This document shows positions 1-12,364 of a stretch of DNA of 64,000 nucleotides, piece after piece (positions within the stretch are counted from its first letter, which is position 1; every line of letters begins with the position of its first letter). The stretch comes from an uncultured Clostridia bacterium (GTDB taxonomy: Bacteria; Bacillota; Clostridia; TANB77; CAG-508): the NCBI GenBank assembly GCA_947631915.1, contig CANRNC010000003.1, positions 1 to 64,000 of the forward strand, given 5' to 3'. Made by a program: the position numbers and the translations under genes. Below the pieces are notes generated by a model. That model was not told the DNA's origin. It saw only the letters and a list, made by a program, of their open reading frames with translations, and searched no databases.

Positions 1-1670
1 AGTTTTCAAGGTTTTAGTTTTTTACTTTTTTGCATTTTTCTAAACGTCGCTTTTTGTACTTTTTTATTTTTCATCTTGTTAATCTTCTTTTCCATTTTTT
101 GGATTACTTATCTTCCCTTTTGTATCTTTCCTTTCCATTTTTACTTTTTATTTTTCTTAATTTTATTATAATTAAATTTTAAGAGCATGATGCATCCTGC
201 TCTTTCTATTTTTTTAATTTTATTTTTTATATTTTCATTTTTTTATATAAATTTTTTTATTTCAATTTAATTTTTGAATTTTATTTTATCTTTTTAATTT
301 TTTTTCTTAAAAATTTTCTGTGTTTTTATTTTATTTTTTTATATTTTTATTTTATTTTTTATTAATAAATTTATTTCTGTCTTTCCCTCTTATATATACT
401 TATATTATATTTGAATTTTTTTCTTATTTTTATTTTAATTTTTCTTTATTGTTTTTATAATCATTTTTCTGTATAATATTGATATAATTTTTCTATTATT
501 ATTTCTAAATCTTTGAAAATGCTAGTTTTTAACTTGTAATTTATTTTTTATTTTCTATTCATGTATTTTTGCAATTTTATATTTTATACATTTTATTTTT
601 TATTGTTTTCAATTTATTTTAATCTTTATTTTGAAAACTTATTCTTATTATTTATTTTTATACTTATTTTTAATTAATTATTATTGATTATTTTTTATTA
701 ATTATTTTTAATATTTATATTTTATATTTAATATTTAATATCTAATATTTTTTATTTATTATTTATTTTTTATTATTTGTTTTTTTATTTTTACTTTTCT
801 ATTTTTTATATTCTATTTTTCTTTCTTATATTATTATTTATTTTTATTCTAATATTATTTTTTTATATATAATTAATTTTTTGTTATATGTTTTTATTTT
901 ATTTTTATATTTTTTACCCATTTTTTTACTTTTTTTATTTTTTCTTTTAATTTTCGTTTTTAAGCGTTTTTTGTTTTTTAATATAAAGTTAGTTGTCTTG
1001 TTTTTTTTATTGTCTATATTATTAAAATTTTGCTTTCGATTTTTTCACTCTTTTTTCATTTTTTTCTATTTTCTTTTTCTTTCTTATTTTTTATTATACT
1101 TTCATCCTCATTTTTTAATTTGGTTTAAACTTTTTGATTCTCATTTTCATTTTTTTATAAAGTGTTTCTTTATATTTTACTTCAGTATATTCATTATCTT
1201 TTGCTTTTTATCTTTAGTAATGAAACTTCTCTCTCTTCATTATCTTCCTTTATACTCTTTCTCACTTTTCTCTAGATCTCTTCTTGTACTTTCTTGTACT
1301 TCCGTATGTCCTCTTTTCTTTTTTGTCTTTTATGTATATATCTTTTTTTCGTGATATTAGCCCTATATTTCCCTTTTTTTTATCTTAATATCTTTTTTGT
1401 TATTTTTGCTATACATGTTGATATCAGTAGTTTTCAAGCTTTCGACTTTTTTGTTTTTTCGTTTTTCAATTCTTAAAATAAACCAATTCATATTTTTCGC
1501 ATTTTTTGATTGGCTTTTAGTAAATTTGGTTGCTGCCATTTTTAGTTCATTTTTTGTTTTTTCTAATTGTTTGTCTTTTATGTATAGTTCTGTTTCTCAA
1601 TAAATACTCTTCTTCATTTAAAATACATGCAACAAATTTTAAAACTTGCTTGGTCATGTTATCTTGAAAA
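1..1670. other. T-rich gene-poor region
   Basis: About 1.67 kb with extremely low GC and a strong excess of T on the plus strand. Open frames at about 881-1603 translate only to Phe/Leu/Ile-rich low-complexity peptides without ribosome sites, so I call no gene. The minus strand shows no long open frame. The T excess matches the strand bias of the left replication arm but is more extreme than in the neighbouring coding DNA. A terminator-like hairpin near 181-216 is the only discrete element I see. Confidence 0.6.
181..216. terminator. Hairpin with T-tract, terminator-like
   Basis: Seven-base arms AAGAGCA (181-187) and TGCTCTT (198-204) are followed by a T-rich run. It may end a plus-strand gene lying left of the window. 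No gene in the window clearly uses it. Confidence 0.4.
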
Positions 1671-1696
1671 TAAAAAAGAGAGCTTTTCGCTCTCTT
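1671..1696 (-). terminator. gyrA rho-independent terminator
   Basis: Perfect 8-bp arms AAGAGAGC (1676-1683) and GCTCTCTT (1689-1696) with a 5-nt loop lie just past the gyrA stop. Read on the minus strand the hairpin is followed by a run of T. Confidence 0.85.
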
Positions 1697-1701
1697 ATAT
1701 A

Positions 1702-4212
1702 TTATTCTTCAGATGTTGTATTACCTTCTTGTTCTTTTTCTTCTTCTTTCATTTCTTCATTTTGTAGATCATCTTCTTTTATTTCATCTTCTGGTTCTAC
1801 AATTTCGAAACTAACAACTTTGCCTCCATCATTTGTTCTCATTAAAGTTACTCCTTGAGTTGAACGTCCTAAAATGCTTATTTCAGAAACTTTTAATCTT
1901 ATAACTACTCCTGTATCAGTTATTAACATTACATCTTCATTACCGTCTGTAATTTTAATTCCTACAACCTTACCTGTTTTTGGAGTAATTTTATATGTAG
2001 TTACTCCTTTTCCTCCTCTAATTTGAACTCTGTATTCATCTAGTTCTGTTCTCTTTCCAAAACCATTTTCTGTTATCGTTAATAAAGTTGCTTTGCTTCC
2101 TGCTATTATTGATTCCATTCCTATTACAATATCATTTGAATCTAATTTTATTCCTATTACACCTTGTGATACTCTTCCCATAGGTCTTACATCTTTTTCA
2201 TTAAATGTAATACATTGTCCTTCTTGTGTAACTAAAACTACATTGTCCTCTCCATCTGTTAATCTTACAGAAATTAATTCATCATCATCTTTCAAAGTTA
2301 TTCCTTGTAAACCTGTTCTTCTTGAAGAGTCATATTCTACAAGTGGTGTCTTCTTTATAATTCCTTTTTTTGTTGACATTAATAAATATTTTCCTTCAGC
2401 AAAGTTTTGAATTGGAATGATTGCTGACACTTTTTCTCCTGGATCTAAACTTAAAAGATTAACTATTGCTGTTCCTTTTGCTGTTCTTCCTGCTTCTGGT
2501 ACTTCATATCCTTTTAATCTATATAATTTTCCTTTATTTGTAAAGAATAATATTGTATCATGTGTTGAAGCTGTAAATATGTTTTTAACAAAATCTTCTT
2601 CACGTGTCGCAATTCCAGTAATACCTTTTCCACCTCTTCTTTGACTCTTGTAAGTATTTATTGGCATACGTTTAATATATCCAAAATGCGTAAGTGCTAT
2701 TACTGTTTGCTCATCTTTTATTAAATCTTCATCTACAAAATCACCTGCTGCAGCAATTATCTTTGTTTTTCTTTCATCACCATATTTACTTTTTAATTCA
2801 TCACACTCTTCTTTTATTATTTGATATACAAGATATTCATTTGCTAATATTTCTTTTAAATGTGCAATTAATTTCATTAATTCATTATATTCTTCTTCAA
2901 TTTTTTCTATTTGTAATCCCTGTAATGTTTTTAATCTCATATCCAAAATTGCTTGTGCTTGAATTTCTGATAATTTGAATCTTTCCATTAATCTTTCTTT
3001 TGCATCATCATAAGATTCTCTTATGATTTTTATTACTTCATCGATATTATTAATAGCAATTCTTAATCCCTCTAAAATATGAGCTCGTGCTTCTGCTTTT
3101 TCAAGTTCAAATCTTGTTCTACGAACAATTACGTCTTTTCTATGTTGTATAAAATAATAAATACATTCTTTTAAAGTTAATATTTTAGGTTCTCCATTAA
3201 CTAATGCAAGTGTTATCACACCAAAAGTATCTTGCATTTGAGTGTATTTATATAATCTATTTAATACTACTTGAGCATTTGCATCTCTTTTTAATTCTAT
3301 TACCAATCTAGTATTAGCTGTTCTATCTGATTCATCTCTTATTGCTGAAATTCCATCTATTTTTTTGTCTCTAGCAAGTTGATCAATATTTTGATGTAAA
3401 CGAGCCTTATTAACTTGATATGGTAAAGAAGTTACAACTATTCTTTGCCTATTTCCTGGCATTTCTTCAATTTCAGCTTCTGCTCTCATAGTTATTTTTC
3501 CACGACCTGTTGTATACGCTTCTTTTATACCTTCTTTTCCTAATATTGTTGCTCCTGTTGGAAAATCAGGTCCTTTTACGTATTGCATTAATTCTTCATT
3601 TGTTATTTCTGGATTGTCTATCATAGCATCTATTCCATTTACAACTTCAGTTAGATTATGTGGTGGAATATTTGTTGCCATACCTACTGCAATACCTGAT
3701 GAACCATTTAATAATAATGCTGGTAATTTTGTTGGTAAAACACTTGGTTCTTGTAATCTATCATCATAATTTGGAACAAAGTCAACTGTATTTTTCTCTA
3801 TATCTGCCATCATATAATTTGCAATTTTAGCCATTCTTGCTTCAGTATACCTCATTGCTGCTGGTGGATCACCATCAACAGATCCAAAGTTTCCATGTCC
3901 ATCTACTAATGGATATCTTAATGAGAATGTTTGAGCCATTCTTACCATTGCATCATACACTGCTGCATCTCCATGTGGATGATATCTTCCTAATACAGAA
4001 CCTACTGTGTTTGCTGATTTTCTGTATGGCTTATCAGATGTTATTCCATCTTCATGCATAGAATATAGAATTCTTCTATGTACTGGTTTTAAACCATCTC
4101 TAACATCTGGTAAAGCACGTGCAACAATAACACTCATTGCATAATCAATATAGGCTGTCCTCATCTCTTTTTCTATATCTCTTTCAATAATTGTTTCTTC
4201 TGGTCTATCCAT
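1702..4212 (-). CDS. gyrA: DNA gyrase subunit A
   Basis: Breaks and rejoins DNA in the gyrase A2B2 complex that introduces negative supercoils. The 836-residue protein has the usual length. The catalytic tyrosine is Tyr122 in the AAMRYTEAR motif. The quinolone region reads [11 protein letters not shown], with alanine at the position equal to E. coli Ser83. The GyrA-box QRRGGKG near residue 545 precedes the beta-pinwheel repeats, and the tail is strongly acidic. The ATG follows a purine-rich ribosome site. It is co-oriented with gyrB but separated from it by a T4SS-like block, so it has its own promoter (4262-4290). Confidence 0.98.
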   Translation of the reverse strand: MDRPEETIIERDIEKEMRTAYIDYAMSVIVARALPDVRDGLKPVHRRILYSMHEDGITSDKPYRKSANTVGSVLGRYHPHGDAAVYDAMVRMAQTFSLRYPLVDGHGNFGSVDGDPPAAMRYTEARMAKIANYMMADIEKNTVDFVPNYDDRLQEPSVLPTKLPALLLNGSSGIAVGMATNIPPHNLTEVVNGIDAMIDNPEITNEELMQYVKGPDFPTGATILGKEGIKEAYTTGRGKITMRAEAEIEEMPGNRQRIVVTSLPYQVNKARLHQNIDQLARDKKIDGISAIRDESDRTANTRLVIELKRDANAQVVLNRLYKYTQMQDTFGVITLALVNGEPKILTLKECIYYFIQHRKDVIVRRTRFELEKAEARAHILEGLRIAINNIDEVIKIIRESYDDAKERLMERFKLSEIQAQAILDMRLKTLQGLQIEKIEEEYNELMKLIAHLKEILANEYLVYQIIKEECDELKSKYGDERKTKIIAAAGDFVDEDLIKDEQTVIALTHFGYIKRMPINTYKSQRRGGKGITGIATREEDFVKNIFTASTHDTILFFTNKGKLYRLKGYEVPEAGRTAKGTAIVNLLSLDPGEKVSAIIPIQNFAEGKYLLMSTKKGIIKKTPLVEYDSSRRTGLQGITLKDDDELISVRLTDGEDNVVLVTQEGQCITFNEKDVRPMGRVSQGVIGIKLDSNDIVIGMESIIAGSKATLLTITENGFGKRTELDEYRVQIRGGKGVTTYKITPKTGKVVGIKITDGNEDVMLITDTGVVIRLKVSEISILGRSTQGVTLMRTNDGGKVVSFEIVEPEDEIKEDDLQNEEMKEEEKEQEGNTTSEE

Positions 4213-4232
4213 TTAAAATCCTCTTTTCTTCA

Positions 4233-4290
4233 ATATTTTTAGTTGTTTTACATTCTCTTGTATTATACTAAAACAACTAAAAATATGCAA
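4233..4290 (-). promoter_or_regulatory. gyrA promoter within an 18-bp inverted repeat
   Basis: Minus-strand -35 TTGCAT (4290-4285) and -10 TATAAT (4267-4262) are separated by 17 bp. A perfect 18-bp inverted repeat, 4233-4250 and 4269-4286, flanks the -10: one arm fills the spacer and the other lies in the 5' leader. There is no T-tract after it, so it is not a terminator for the upstream gene. An operator or a supercoiling-sensitive cruciform is possible (inference). Confidence 0.7.
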
Positions 4291-4308
4291 GTAAAAAATT
4301 TTAAAATT

Positions 4309-5040
4309 TTATACTAATTTCTTTGCTAATTGTATTTCTTCCTCTGATAAATTTTCTATTCCTCCCTTATTTTTTATTAGTTTTTGGATATTAGATATTG
4401 CTTCAACTTGATCAAGTGTTTCTTCTAATGGTAGAACATTTTCTAATTTATCTTCTATCTTTTTGTATTCTCTTTCCATTCCTTTTAAATCTTTAGTTTG
4501 TAAACATTTATTCCAATTAGTAATGTATTTTCCTATTTTTTCTATACTATCTACTTGCTCCATAAATGTTTTTTCTATATTACTTGATATACATTCCTTT
4601 ACTACATTTTTTCCTTTTTTTATTATTTTAGCTGTTCCATCTTTTATTAAGCCATTTTTATTTGCTGATTTTATTGCACTATCTAAAACTTTAGAAGTAG
4701 TATCAATAATTCCTCCACTTTTTATAGCCGTGTATGCTTGAGAAACATTTTCAAATTTTCCTGTCACAATTCCTATTGCACTTTTACCTAAATTAATTGC
4801 TGAATTTATTGCTGTTTTTATTGCATCTTTTAATCCTTCTCCAAATAATGAATTCTTTATATCTATTATTCCATCTTCAATTGAATTAGGTAAAATGATT
4901 CTTAAACCTGTATCTATTGCTGTATTTATCGCTTTTCCAATAGATTTTCCTAAAAAATTATTTTGCTTTGTTTCTATTGTTTTTTCATCTATATTCTCTT
5001 TTATATTATTATTTAAACCGTTGTCTAATAATTGATTCAT
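4309..5040 (-). CDS. Uncharacterised protein with Ala/Ile/Gly-rich segments
   Basis: Not recognised. The ATG at 5040 is chosen over one six codons upstream because GAAGGA sits at the right distance before it, giving 243 residues. The N-terminal ~30 residues are Asn/Lys/Glu-rich. Residues ~35-130 carry repeated amphipathic Ala/Ile/Gly segments such as AINTAIDTG and AINSAINLGKSAIG, which could associate with membranes. The C-terminal ~80 residues look alpha-helical and charged. It begins 31 bp after the VirB4-like ATPase gene and is probably co-transcribed with it, so a role as a T4SS accessory protein or substrate is an inference. Confidence 0.7.
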   Translation of the reverse strand: MNQLLDNGLNNNIKENIDEKTIETKQNNFLGKSIGKAINTAIDTGLRIILPNSIEDGIIDIKNSLFGEGLKDAIKTAINSAINLGKSAIGIVTGKFENVSQAYTAIKSGGIIDTTSKVLDSAIKSANKNGLIKDGTAKIIKKGKNVVKECISSNIEKTFMEQVDSIEKIGKYITNWNKCLQTKDLKGMEREYKKIEDKLENVLPLEETLDQVEAISNIQKLIKNKGGIENLSEEEIQLAKKLV

Positions 5041-5071
5041 ATTATTTCCTTCTTTCATATTAACATACTTT

Positions 5072-6862
5072 CTATTCTATTAAATCCCTCTCAAATTCAT
5101 CAGATTCAATTCTAACTAAAATATGATTGTCACCAATAAACATTAGTGTTTCTCCTTTTTTTAGTCCTTTTATTTGAATTTTTTCCATATTCGATAAGTT
5201 TGTGTTTTCTGCTAATAGTTTTATATTTTCTTCTTCTAATGAAAAAAAAGTTTTTATACTTGAATTATTTAATATGCTCTTTCCATATATTCCTTTTTCT
5301 AAACTAAATATATCTGATAAATCTTGAGTTATTGCAACAGCACTTCCCCCATATTTTCTTATAGTCTTAAAAATTTTATATATAAAACTAGCAACATATT
5401 TATTAGATGTAACCCCTATTAATCTCCAAATTTCATCCATATATATAGATTTTCTTTTTGATCTATCTAATTTTATTTTGTCCCAAAATAATTCAGTAAA
5501 AATATACATTCCATATTTAATATTTTCTTCACCTAATTCATATATATCTGCCACTATAAGCTTATTATTTATACGTATATTAGTATAATTATTAAAAAAC
5601 TTTAAAGACCCTTTTATAAATGGAAATAGCTTCATTTTAAAAGTTTTTTGTGTTTTATCACTTTCATCTAAAATGTTATATAAATCTTCTAATCTAGGCA
5701 TATCTTTACTTTCTTTAAAAATCTTTTTTCCATTTTTCATTTTGTATAAAGTTATGTCATTAAAATTTATTCCTTTTCTCTTATAGCATTCTATTATTTT
5801 ATTCTCTAAAATCCCCTTTTCTTCTTCATTTATTTCTCCAAAAACTAAATTAAAAAATCCTACCAATTTTCCTATTTTAGTTGCCAAATATCCTATTTCG
5901 TTTTCTTCTATACTTTCTTCTCTTATATCAAATATATTTATATATGTTTTTGATGTTGGCCCTAATTTTAATAATACTCCTTTCATTTCATAAGATAATT
6001 TTTGATATTCTCGTTCTGGATCTATTACATATTGTTCTATTCCTAAAATTCTATTTCTTAATATTAACAATTTGGTATAAAATGATTTTCCTGCTCCACT
6101 TGTACCAAATATACACATGTTTGAATTTTTATATTTTTCCCTGTCATACTTATCTATAAAAACAGGTGTATTATTATTCATATTTTTCCCTATAAATACT
6201 CCATTTTTATCAAAAATTGATGATGAAATAAAAGGATATGTAGAGAGAAGTCCTGATGTTAAAATATTTCTTCTAGAAACTTCCTTTATATCTTCATGAT
6301 TTTTCATTATTGGTGTATTTGATAAAAAACTTTGCTCTTGTCTAAAATATGCCCTTCTGGTCTGCATTCCTTGGCTTTGTAATATACCTTCTGTTTTATT
6401 TAAAAGATATTCTAAATCTCTTTCATCTTCTGAAAATACTTCTATGTAAATATAAATATTATAAAGTTCTTCATTATTTATTTGCATTTCTTTTCTTATA
6501 TATTGTGCATCATTATGACTAAAAGAAATTAATTCTATATCTTCTCTGTTCTTCTTACCATTTTCTTTAATTTCTGCACCCGAATTTCCTATATAATAAG
6601 TTAATTCCTTAATTACTTTGAAATTGTCTTTCTTTTCGTAAAAAATTGAAATATTAATATTTATATTTATATCAATTAAACTTTTTAAAATTAAGTCATG
6701 TTGTTCTCTGTTATAATTGATTATTAATAATCCTGAATATTTTATTCCATCTATTTCTATATATTTTGGATTTCTTTTATCTATATATGAAGGACTTATA
6801 TAATCCAAATCTTTAAAACTACCTTTTTCTAATTCTCCTTTTTCTTCCTTATAATTATTCAT
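5072..6862 (-). CDS. VirB4/TraE-type conjugation ATPase, C-terminal part
   Basis: The ATPase that powers type IV secretion systems, acting at the inner face of the membrane. Walker A GTSGAGKS is at residues 253-260, and a Walker B-like segment SIYMDEIW lies near 465-472, followed by an ITQDLSDIF motif typical of the family. The 596 residues cover the central and ATPase domains. The missing N-terminal domain is supplied by the gene immediately upstream (6881-7429), so VirB4 appears to be split in two. Together they approach the normal ~800-residue length. No relaxase or integrase is nearby. Confidence 0.85.
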   Translation of the reverse strand: MNNYKEEKGELEKGSFKDLDYISPSYIDKRNPKYIEIDGIKYSGLLIINYNREQHDLILKSLIDINININISIFYEKKDNFKVIKELTYYIGNSGAEIKENGKKNREDIELISFSHNDAQYIRKEMQINNEELYNIYIYIEVFSEDERDLEYLLNKTEGILQSQGMQTRRAYFRQEQSFLSNTPIMKNHEDIKEVSRRNILTSGLLSTYPFISSSIFDKNGVFIGKNMNNNTPVFIDKYDREKYKNSNMCIFGTSGAGKSFYTKLLILRNRILGIEQYVIDPEREYQKLSYEMKGVLLKLGPTSKTYINIFDIREESIEENEIGYLATKIGKLVGFFNLVFGEINEEEKGILENKIIECYKRKGINFNDITLYKMKNGKKIFKESKDMPRLEDLYNILDESDKTQKTFKMKLFPFIKGSLKFFNNYTNIRINNKLIVADIYELGEENIKYGMYIFTELFWDKIKLDRSKRKSIYMDEIWRLIGVTSNKYVASFIYKIFKTIRKYGGSAVAITQDLSDIFSLEKGIYGKSILNNSSIKTFFSLEEENIKLLAENTNLSNMEKIQIKGLKKGETLMFIGDNHILVRIESDEFERDLIE

Positions 6863-6880
6863 TTAAAATTCTTCCCTTCT

Positions 6881-7429
6881 TTAAATTAAGCTTACTCTTT
6901 TATTATAAAAAGAATTTAAAATTTCTATTGTTTCCTCTTTTGTTTCTATTTCTTCTACTCTATTACCACATTTTTCTAAATTTTCTTTTATCTTTAAAAA
7001 TTTTTCTTCTAATTCTTGTTTTTGGTTTTCTTCTTCTCTTCTTTTTGTTGTCTTAATAATAATAAAAAACCTTTTTACAGTTGATTTTTTACTATTATTT
7101 ATTTCTTTTATATAATCTGTATATTTTTTTGCTATTTCTTTTATTTTTTCTTCTTCTTCATTTTCTATTTTTTTATTTATTTGGGATATAATTTGATTTA
7201 AATCTTCTTTATTTGATTGAATTAATATTTGGAAATCAAAGTTACAAGTTTTTAAAAATATTTTATATGAATTTAATATTGCTTCTTTTTCTAAATCTGA
7301 TTTTAAATTATAATTTATTGGTGCTATTTTTAATATTTTTATATAGTATTCATCTTTTAATTTAACCACTCCTTTTTTTAGAATTCTTGAAAATGGTAAC
7401 CATTCTTGTACAGATATTAAATTTTTCAT
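6881..7429 (-). CDS. VirB4 N-terminal-domain-like protein
   Basis: Resembles the N-terminal domain of Gram-positive VirB4/TraE proteins: the pattern of a 'basic/hydrophobic start, YIKILKIAPINYNL, then an alpha/beta segment ILIQSNKED' is characteristic. The C-terminal half is a charged, probably coiled-coil stretch. The start at 7429 is chosen because AAAGGAG lies 6 nt upstream; an in-frame ATG 14 codons earlier lacks such a site. This gives 182 residues. It ends 18 bp before the ATPase part and shares its promoter at 7526-7553. Whether the split is ancestral or recent cannot be told here; no in-frame CGG is involved. Confidence 0.65.
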   Translation of the reverse strand: MKNLISVQEWLPFSRILKKGVVKLKDEYYIKILKIAPINYNLKSDLEKEAILNSYKIFLKTCNFDFQILIQSNKEDLNQIISQINKKIENEEEEKIKEIAKKYTDYIKEINNSKKSTVKRFFIIIKTTKRREEENQKQELEEKFLKIKENLEKCGNRVEEIETKEETIEILNSFYNKRVSLI

Positions 7430-7525
7430 ATTTTCTCCTTTTTTGGAAATATTTAGATAAAATACATTCATATTTTATTGAAATAAAAAATAGATATTAA
7501 AATTTTTTGAATTAAAATTATTCAT

Positions 7526-7553
7526 ATTGTACCATTTTTAATTTTTTTGTCAA
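7526..7553 (-). promoter_or_regulatory. Promoter of the VirB4-like block
   Basis: Minus-strand TTGACA (7553-7548), a 16-bp spacer and TACAAT (7531-7526). It is divergent from a plus-strand promoter at 7569-7598. Confidence 0.7.
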
Positions 7554-7568
7554 TACTTTTTTTTATTT

Positions 7569-7598
7569 TTGTATATTTTTTTTATTTTTGATTATAAT
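7569..7598 (+). promoter_or_regulatory. Promoter facing the gyrB-side intergenic region
   Basis: TTGTAT (7569-7574), an 18-bp spacer and TATAAT (7593-7598). It points into a 450-bp stretch without an open frame that ends at the bidirectional terminator 8032-8058. Confidence 0.5.
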
Positions 7599-7604
7599 AA
7601 TATT

Positions 7605-8058
7605 GTAAGGTTAATATTAGTTGATTCAAAGAGTAATATAAGATTTTATTTAGTTTTATATTGTTCGAGCAAAGGTATAATATAGTTCTATTATAGGATT
7701 ATATTATGCCGGCGATAAGAATATATTATTTGTATGCAAGCTATATTTTTAATATTTAAAATTTTCATTGATTATTTTTTATATTTTTTATATATGGTTA
7801 AATTATAGGTAATATATTTGAGATACGGTCATATTTATATTTCTTAATGATTGTTATTAGTCCTTTATCCATAAGGATGAATATGGTTATTAAAAGTGTT
7901 TTTATGGCCTAGCAACTGATTATTATGTGTGGAAAATTGATTATTTATATAGTAATATATATTAGTTGAGTATTTATGCATAATAGTTTTAGCTGTAGAT
8001 TAATATTAGCTTTACATTATTTTTACATAAAAAAAGTCACGTTTTTTTCGTGACTTTT
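7605..8058 (+). ncRNA. Candidate noncoding RNA, class unknown
   Basis: This 450-bp interval lies between a plus-strand promoter and a hairpin terminator and contains no credible open frame. Short GC-richer islands stand out from the AT background (around 7663-7672, 7706-7720, 7823-7830 and 7905-7917), as expected of structured RNA. One strong helix pairs 7673-7683 with 7699-7710 (11 bp with one G-U), and a smaller hairpin TCCTT/AAGGA sits near 7860-7876. I could not match it to RNase P RNA, tmRNA, SRP RNA or 6S RNA. It could also be only a long intergenic spacer. Confidence 0.35.
8028..8058. terminator. Bidirectional terminator after gyrB
   Basis: Perfect 10-bp arms AAAAGTCACG (8032-8041) and CGTGACTTTT (8049-8058) with a T7 loop. 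It terminates gyrB on the minus strand and could end the candidate RNA on the plus strand. Confidence 0.85.
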
Positions 8059-8060
8059 CT

Positions 8061-9995
<1,935 letters not shown>

Positions 9996-10105
9996 TTACC
10001 TCTTTCTATAATTGTTTTTATATTCTATATAGTATTTCCCTATGTTCTTTTACTTATTGTATCTTATATTAAAATTGAAAAAAAATCAACATTTTTTTTC
10101 AATTT

Positions 10106-11185
10106 TTAGAAATCTACTTTTATTCTTCCATTTTCTACGAAAAATATTTTTTCTTCTTTTTGTTTTATTCTCATCTTTTCTGTGCATGTTATTATTACTT
10201 GTATATTTTCTATATTTTTTAATAAGTTTTCTCTTCTTTTATTATCTAATTCAGACATAAAATCATCTAACAATAATATAGGGTATTCTCCTATTTCATC
10301 ATAAATAATATTTAATTCTGTTATTTTTAATGATAATAAAACTGTTCTATGCTGACCTTGTGAACCATATATATTCAATGGTTTTCCATTAACATATACT
10401 ATAAAATCATCTTTATGAATCCCTTTTCCTGTATATCCTCTCTCAATATCTTTTTCTCTGTCTTCTTTCAATTTTTTCAAATATTCTTCTTTATTTTCAC
10501 AATCAGTTATAAAATGAATTTTTACATTTTCATTATCTTCTGTAATCTTTTTGTGTATATCAACTATTTTCTCTTTTATTTTTTCAATAAATTCTTTTCT
10601 ATATTGATAAACTTTTTCAGCGTAATCTGCTAACTTTTCATCCCATATATCTAACATTTCTTCAGATTTTTTCTCATATTTTATCTGTCTCAAATAATTA
10701 TTTCTTTGTTCTATTGTTCTTAAATATAAATTTAAATTATATAGATATGATGGTCTTAATTGACTAATCATTATATCTAAAACTTTTCTTCTTTTTGCAG
10801 GTGCCCCTTTAAAAAGATTTATATCATCAGGGCTAAATAAAACTATATTAATGTTTCCTAAAATTTCACTAAATTTCCTAGCTCTTATACCATTAATATA
10901 AATATTTTTTTTATCACTTACTTCTAATTTTATCTTTCCATCTCTATCTATTTTTCTAAATTCAGTTTCTATTATTGCATTATTTTCTTTATTTTCTATA
11001 TTTACTAATTCAATATCTCTTTTAGCTCTAAATGATTTTCCGATACTAGATAAATATATAGCTTCTATAATATTAGTTTTTCCTTGTGCATTGTCTCCAT
11101 AGAATATATTTATATTTTTGCATAATTCTATTTCTTGTATGTCATAATTCCTAAAATTAGTTAACAATAACTTATTTATGTACAT
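10106..11185 (-). CDS. recF: DNA replication/repair protein RecF
   Basis: SMC-like ATPase that loads RecA at gapped DNA with RecO and RecR. Walker A GDNAQGKT is at residues 30-37. The signature-like GSQGQHRTVLLSL and Walker B PILLLDDFMSELD lie in the last third. Length (359) is normal. It starts 60 bp after dnaN; that gap is too small for the S4-domain gene yaaA usually found between dnaN and recF, which is absent. Confidence 0.97.
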   Translation of the reverse strand: MYINKLLLTNFRNYDIQEIELCKNINIFYGDNAQGKTNIIEAIYLSSIGKSFRAKRDIELVNIENKENNAIIETEFRKIDRDGKIKLEVSDKKNIYINGIRARKFSEILGNINIVLFSPDDINLFKGAPAKRRKVLDIMISQLRPSYLYNLNLYLRTIEQRNNYLRQIKYEKKSEEMLDIWDEKLADYAEKVYQYRKEFIEKIKEKIVDIHKKITEDNENVKIHFITDCENKEEYLKKLKEDREKDIERGYTGKGIHKDDFIVYVNGKPLNIYGSQGQHRTVLLSLKITELNIIYDEIGEYPILLLDDFMSELDNKRRENLLKNIENIQVIITCTEKMRIKQKEEKIFFVENGRIKVDF

Positions 11186-11245
11186 TTCGTTTTATCCTTT
11201 TTTATATTGTTTTTTGACAGATTAAATATCTGTAATTTTTATATC

Positions 11246-12364
11246 TTAATCTTGTATTTTTATAGGTAATATCATATATAAATATGATCCATCCTCATCT
11301 ACAGGTCTTATTATACATGGTGAAATACTACTTCCAAAATCTACAAAAACCTCTTCATCATCTATTACTTTTAAAGCATCTAAAAAGTACTTTGGATTAA
11401 ATCCAGCTTCTATATTTTTTCCTTCTGTTGAAACCAATATTTCTTCTTTTGCATCTCCTGCTTGATTAGTACAAGAAATTATAGCTTTACCTATTTCTAC
11501 AGAAAATCTAACTGGATACTTTCTTTCTTTTTCAATAGAAGACATTGAAATTAAACTAACTCTTTCAAAACATTCTTGTAAATCTTTTTTATTTACCCTT
11601 ATTCTTGTTTCCCAAGTTTTTGGTATAACATTTTCATATTTTAAAAATTCTCCATCTAATAATCTTGTTACTATTTTACATTTTTCCATTTCAAATAATG
11701 CTTGATTTTTAGATATACTCATTCTTATTTTATCAAAAGAATCTGAAATTATTTTATTAACTTCATTTAATGTTTTTCCTGGAATTACTGCATTAAAATT
11801 ATTAACACTATTTTCTAGGAAATTACTTTTTAAACTTAATCTAAATCCATCAACTGCTACTACGTTTATTTTATTGTTTATAATCTCAAATAAACATCCT
11901 GTAAAAATAGGTCTATTCTCCTCTACACTTACTGCAAAAATTGTTTTCCTTATCATATTTTTTAGAACATTTTGATCTAGTTCTACAGAATTCTCTACAT
12001 CTATAACAGGTAATTCTGGAAATTCTAGCGGATTCATTGTAGATAACTTATATAAAGAACCTTCACATTCAATTACTAATAAACCTTTTTCATTTAAAGT
12101 AATTTCTATATCGGCGTCTGGTAACTTTCTAATAATTTCACTAAACATAGTTGCATTTACAACTGTATTACCTTGTTCTTTTATATCACATTCTACAATA
12201 TATTCTATTCCTAGTTCTAAATCATAGGTAGTTAATTTTATTTCTTTATCATTAGTTTGAATAAGTATACCTTCTAATATAGGCATTGTAGTTTTAGAAG
12301 ATACTCCTCTTACTACGGAATTAATTGCTTTAAGCAATTTTTCCTTTTCACAAATGAATTTCAT
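11246..12364 (-). CDS. dnaN: DNA polymerase III beta sliding clamp
   Basis: Ring-shaped processivity clamp for the replicative polymerase. The 372-residue product shows the three-repeat clamp fold signature, the start MKFICEKEKLLKAINSV, and the typical C-terminal PVDEDGSYLYMILPI segment. It lies downstream of dnaA across the oriC interval, with SD-like AAAGGAG upstream of its ATG. Confidence 0.97.
   Translation of the reverse strand: MKFICEKEKLLKAINSVVRGVSSKTTMPILEGILIQTNDKEIKLTTYDLELGIEYIVECDIKEQGNTVVNATMFSEIIRKLPDADIEITLNEKGLLVIECEGSLYKLSTMNPLEFPELPVIDVENSVELDQNVLKNMIRKTIFAVSVEENRPIFTGCLFEIINNKINVVAVDGFRLSLKSNFLENSVNNFNAVIPGKTLNEVNKIISDSFDKIRMSISKNQALFEMEKCKIVTRLLDGEFLKYENVIPKTWETRIRVNKKDLQECFERVSLISMSSIEKERKYPVRFSVEIGKAIISCTNQAGDAKEEILVSTEGKNIEAGFNPKYFLDALKVIDDEEVFVDFGSSISPCIIRPVDEDGSYLYMILPIKIQD

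Noticed and set aside
881-1603. Open frames in the T-rich region
   Set aside because: Low-complexity Phe/Leu/Ile peptides, no ribosome site, produced by base bias.
6862-6900. Frameshift joining the two VirB4 parts
   Set aside because: No CGG there, and each part has its own good ribosome site.
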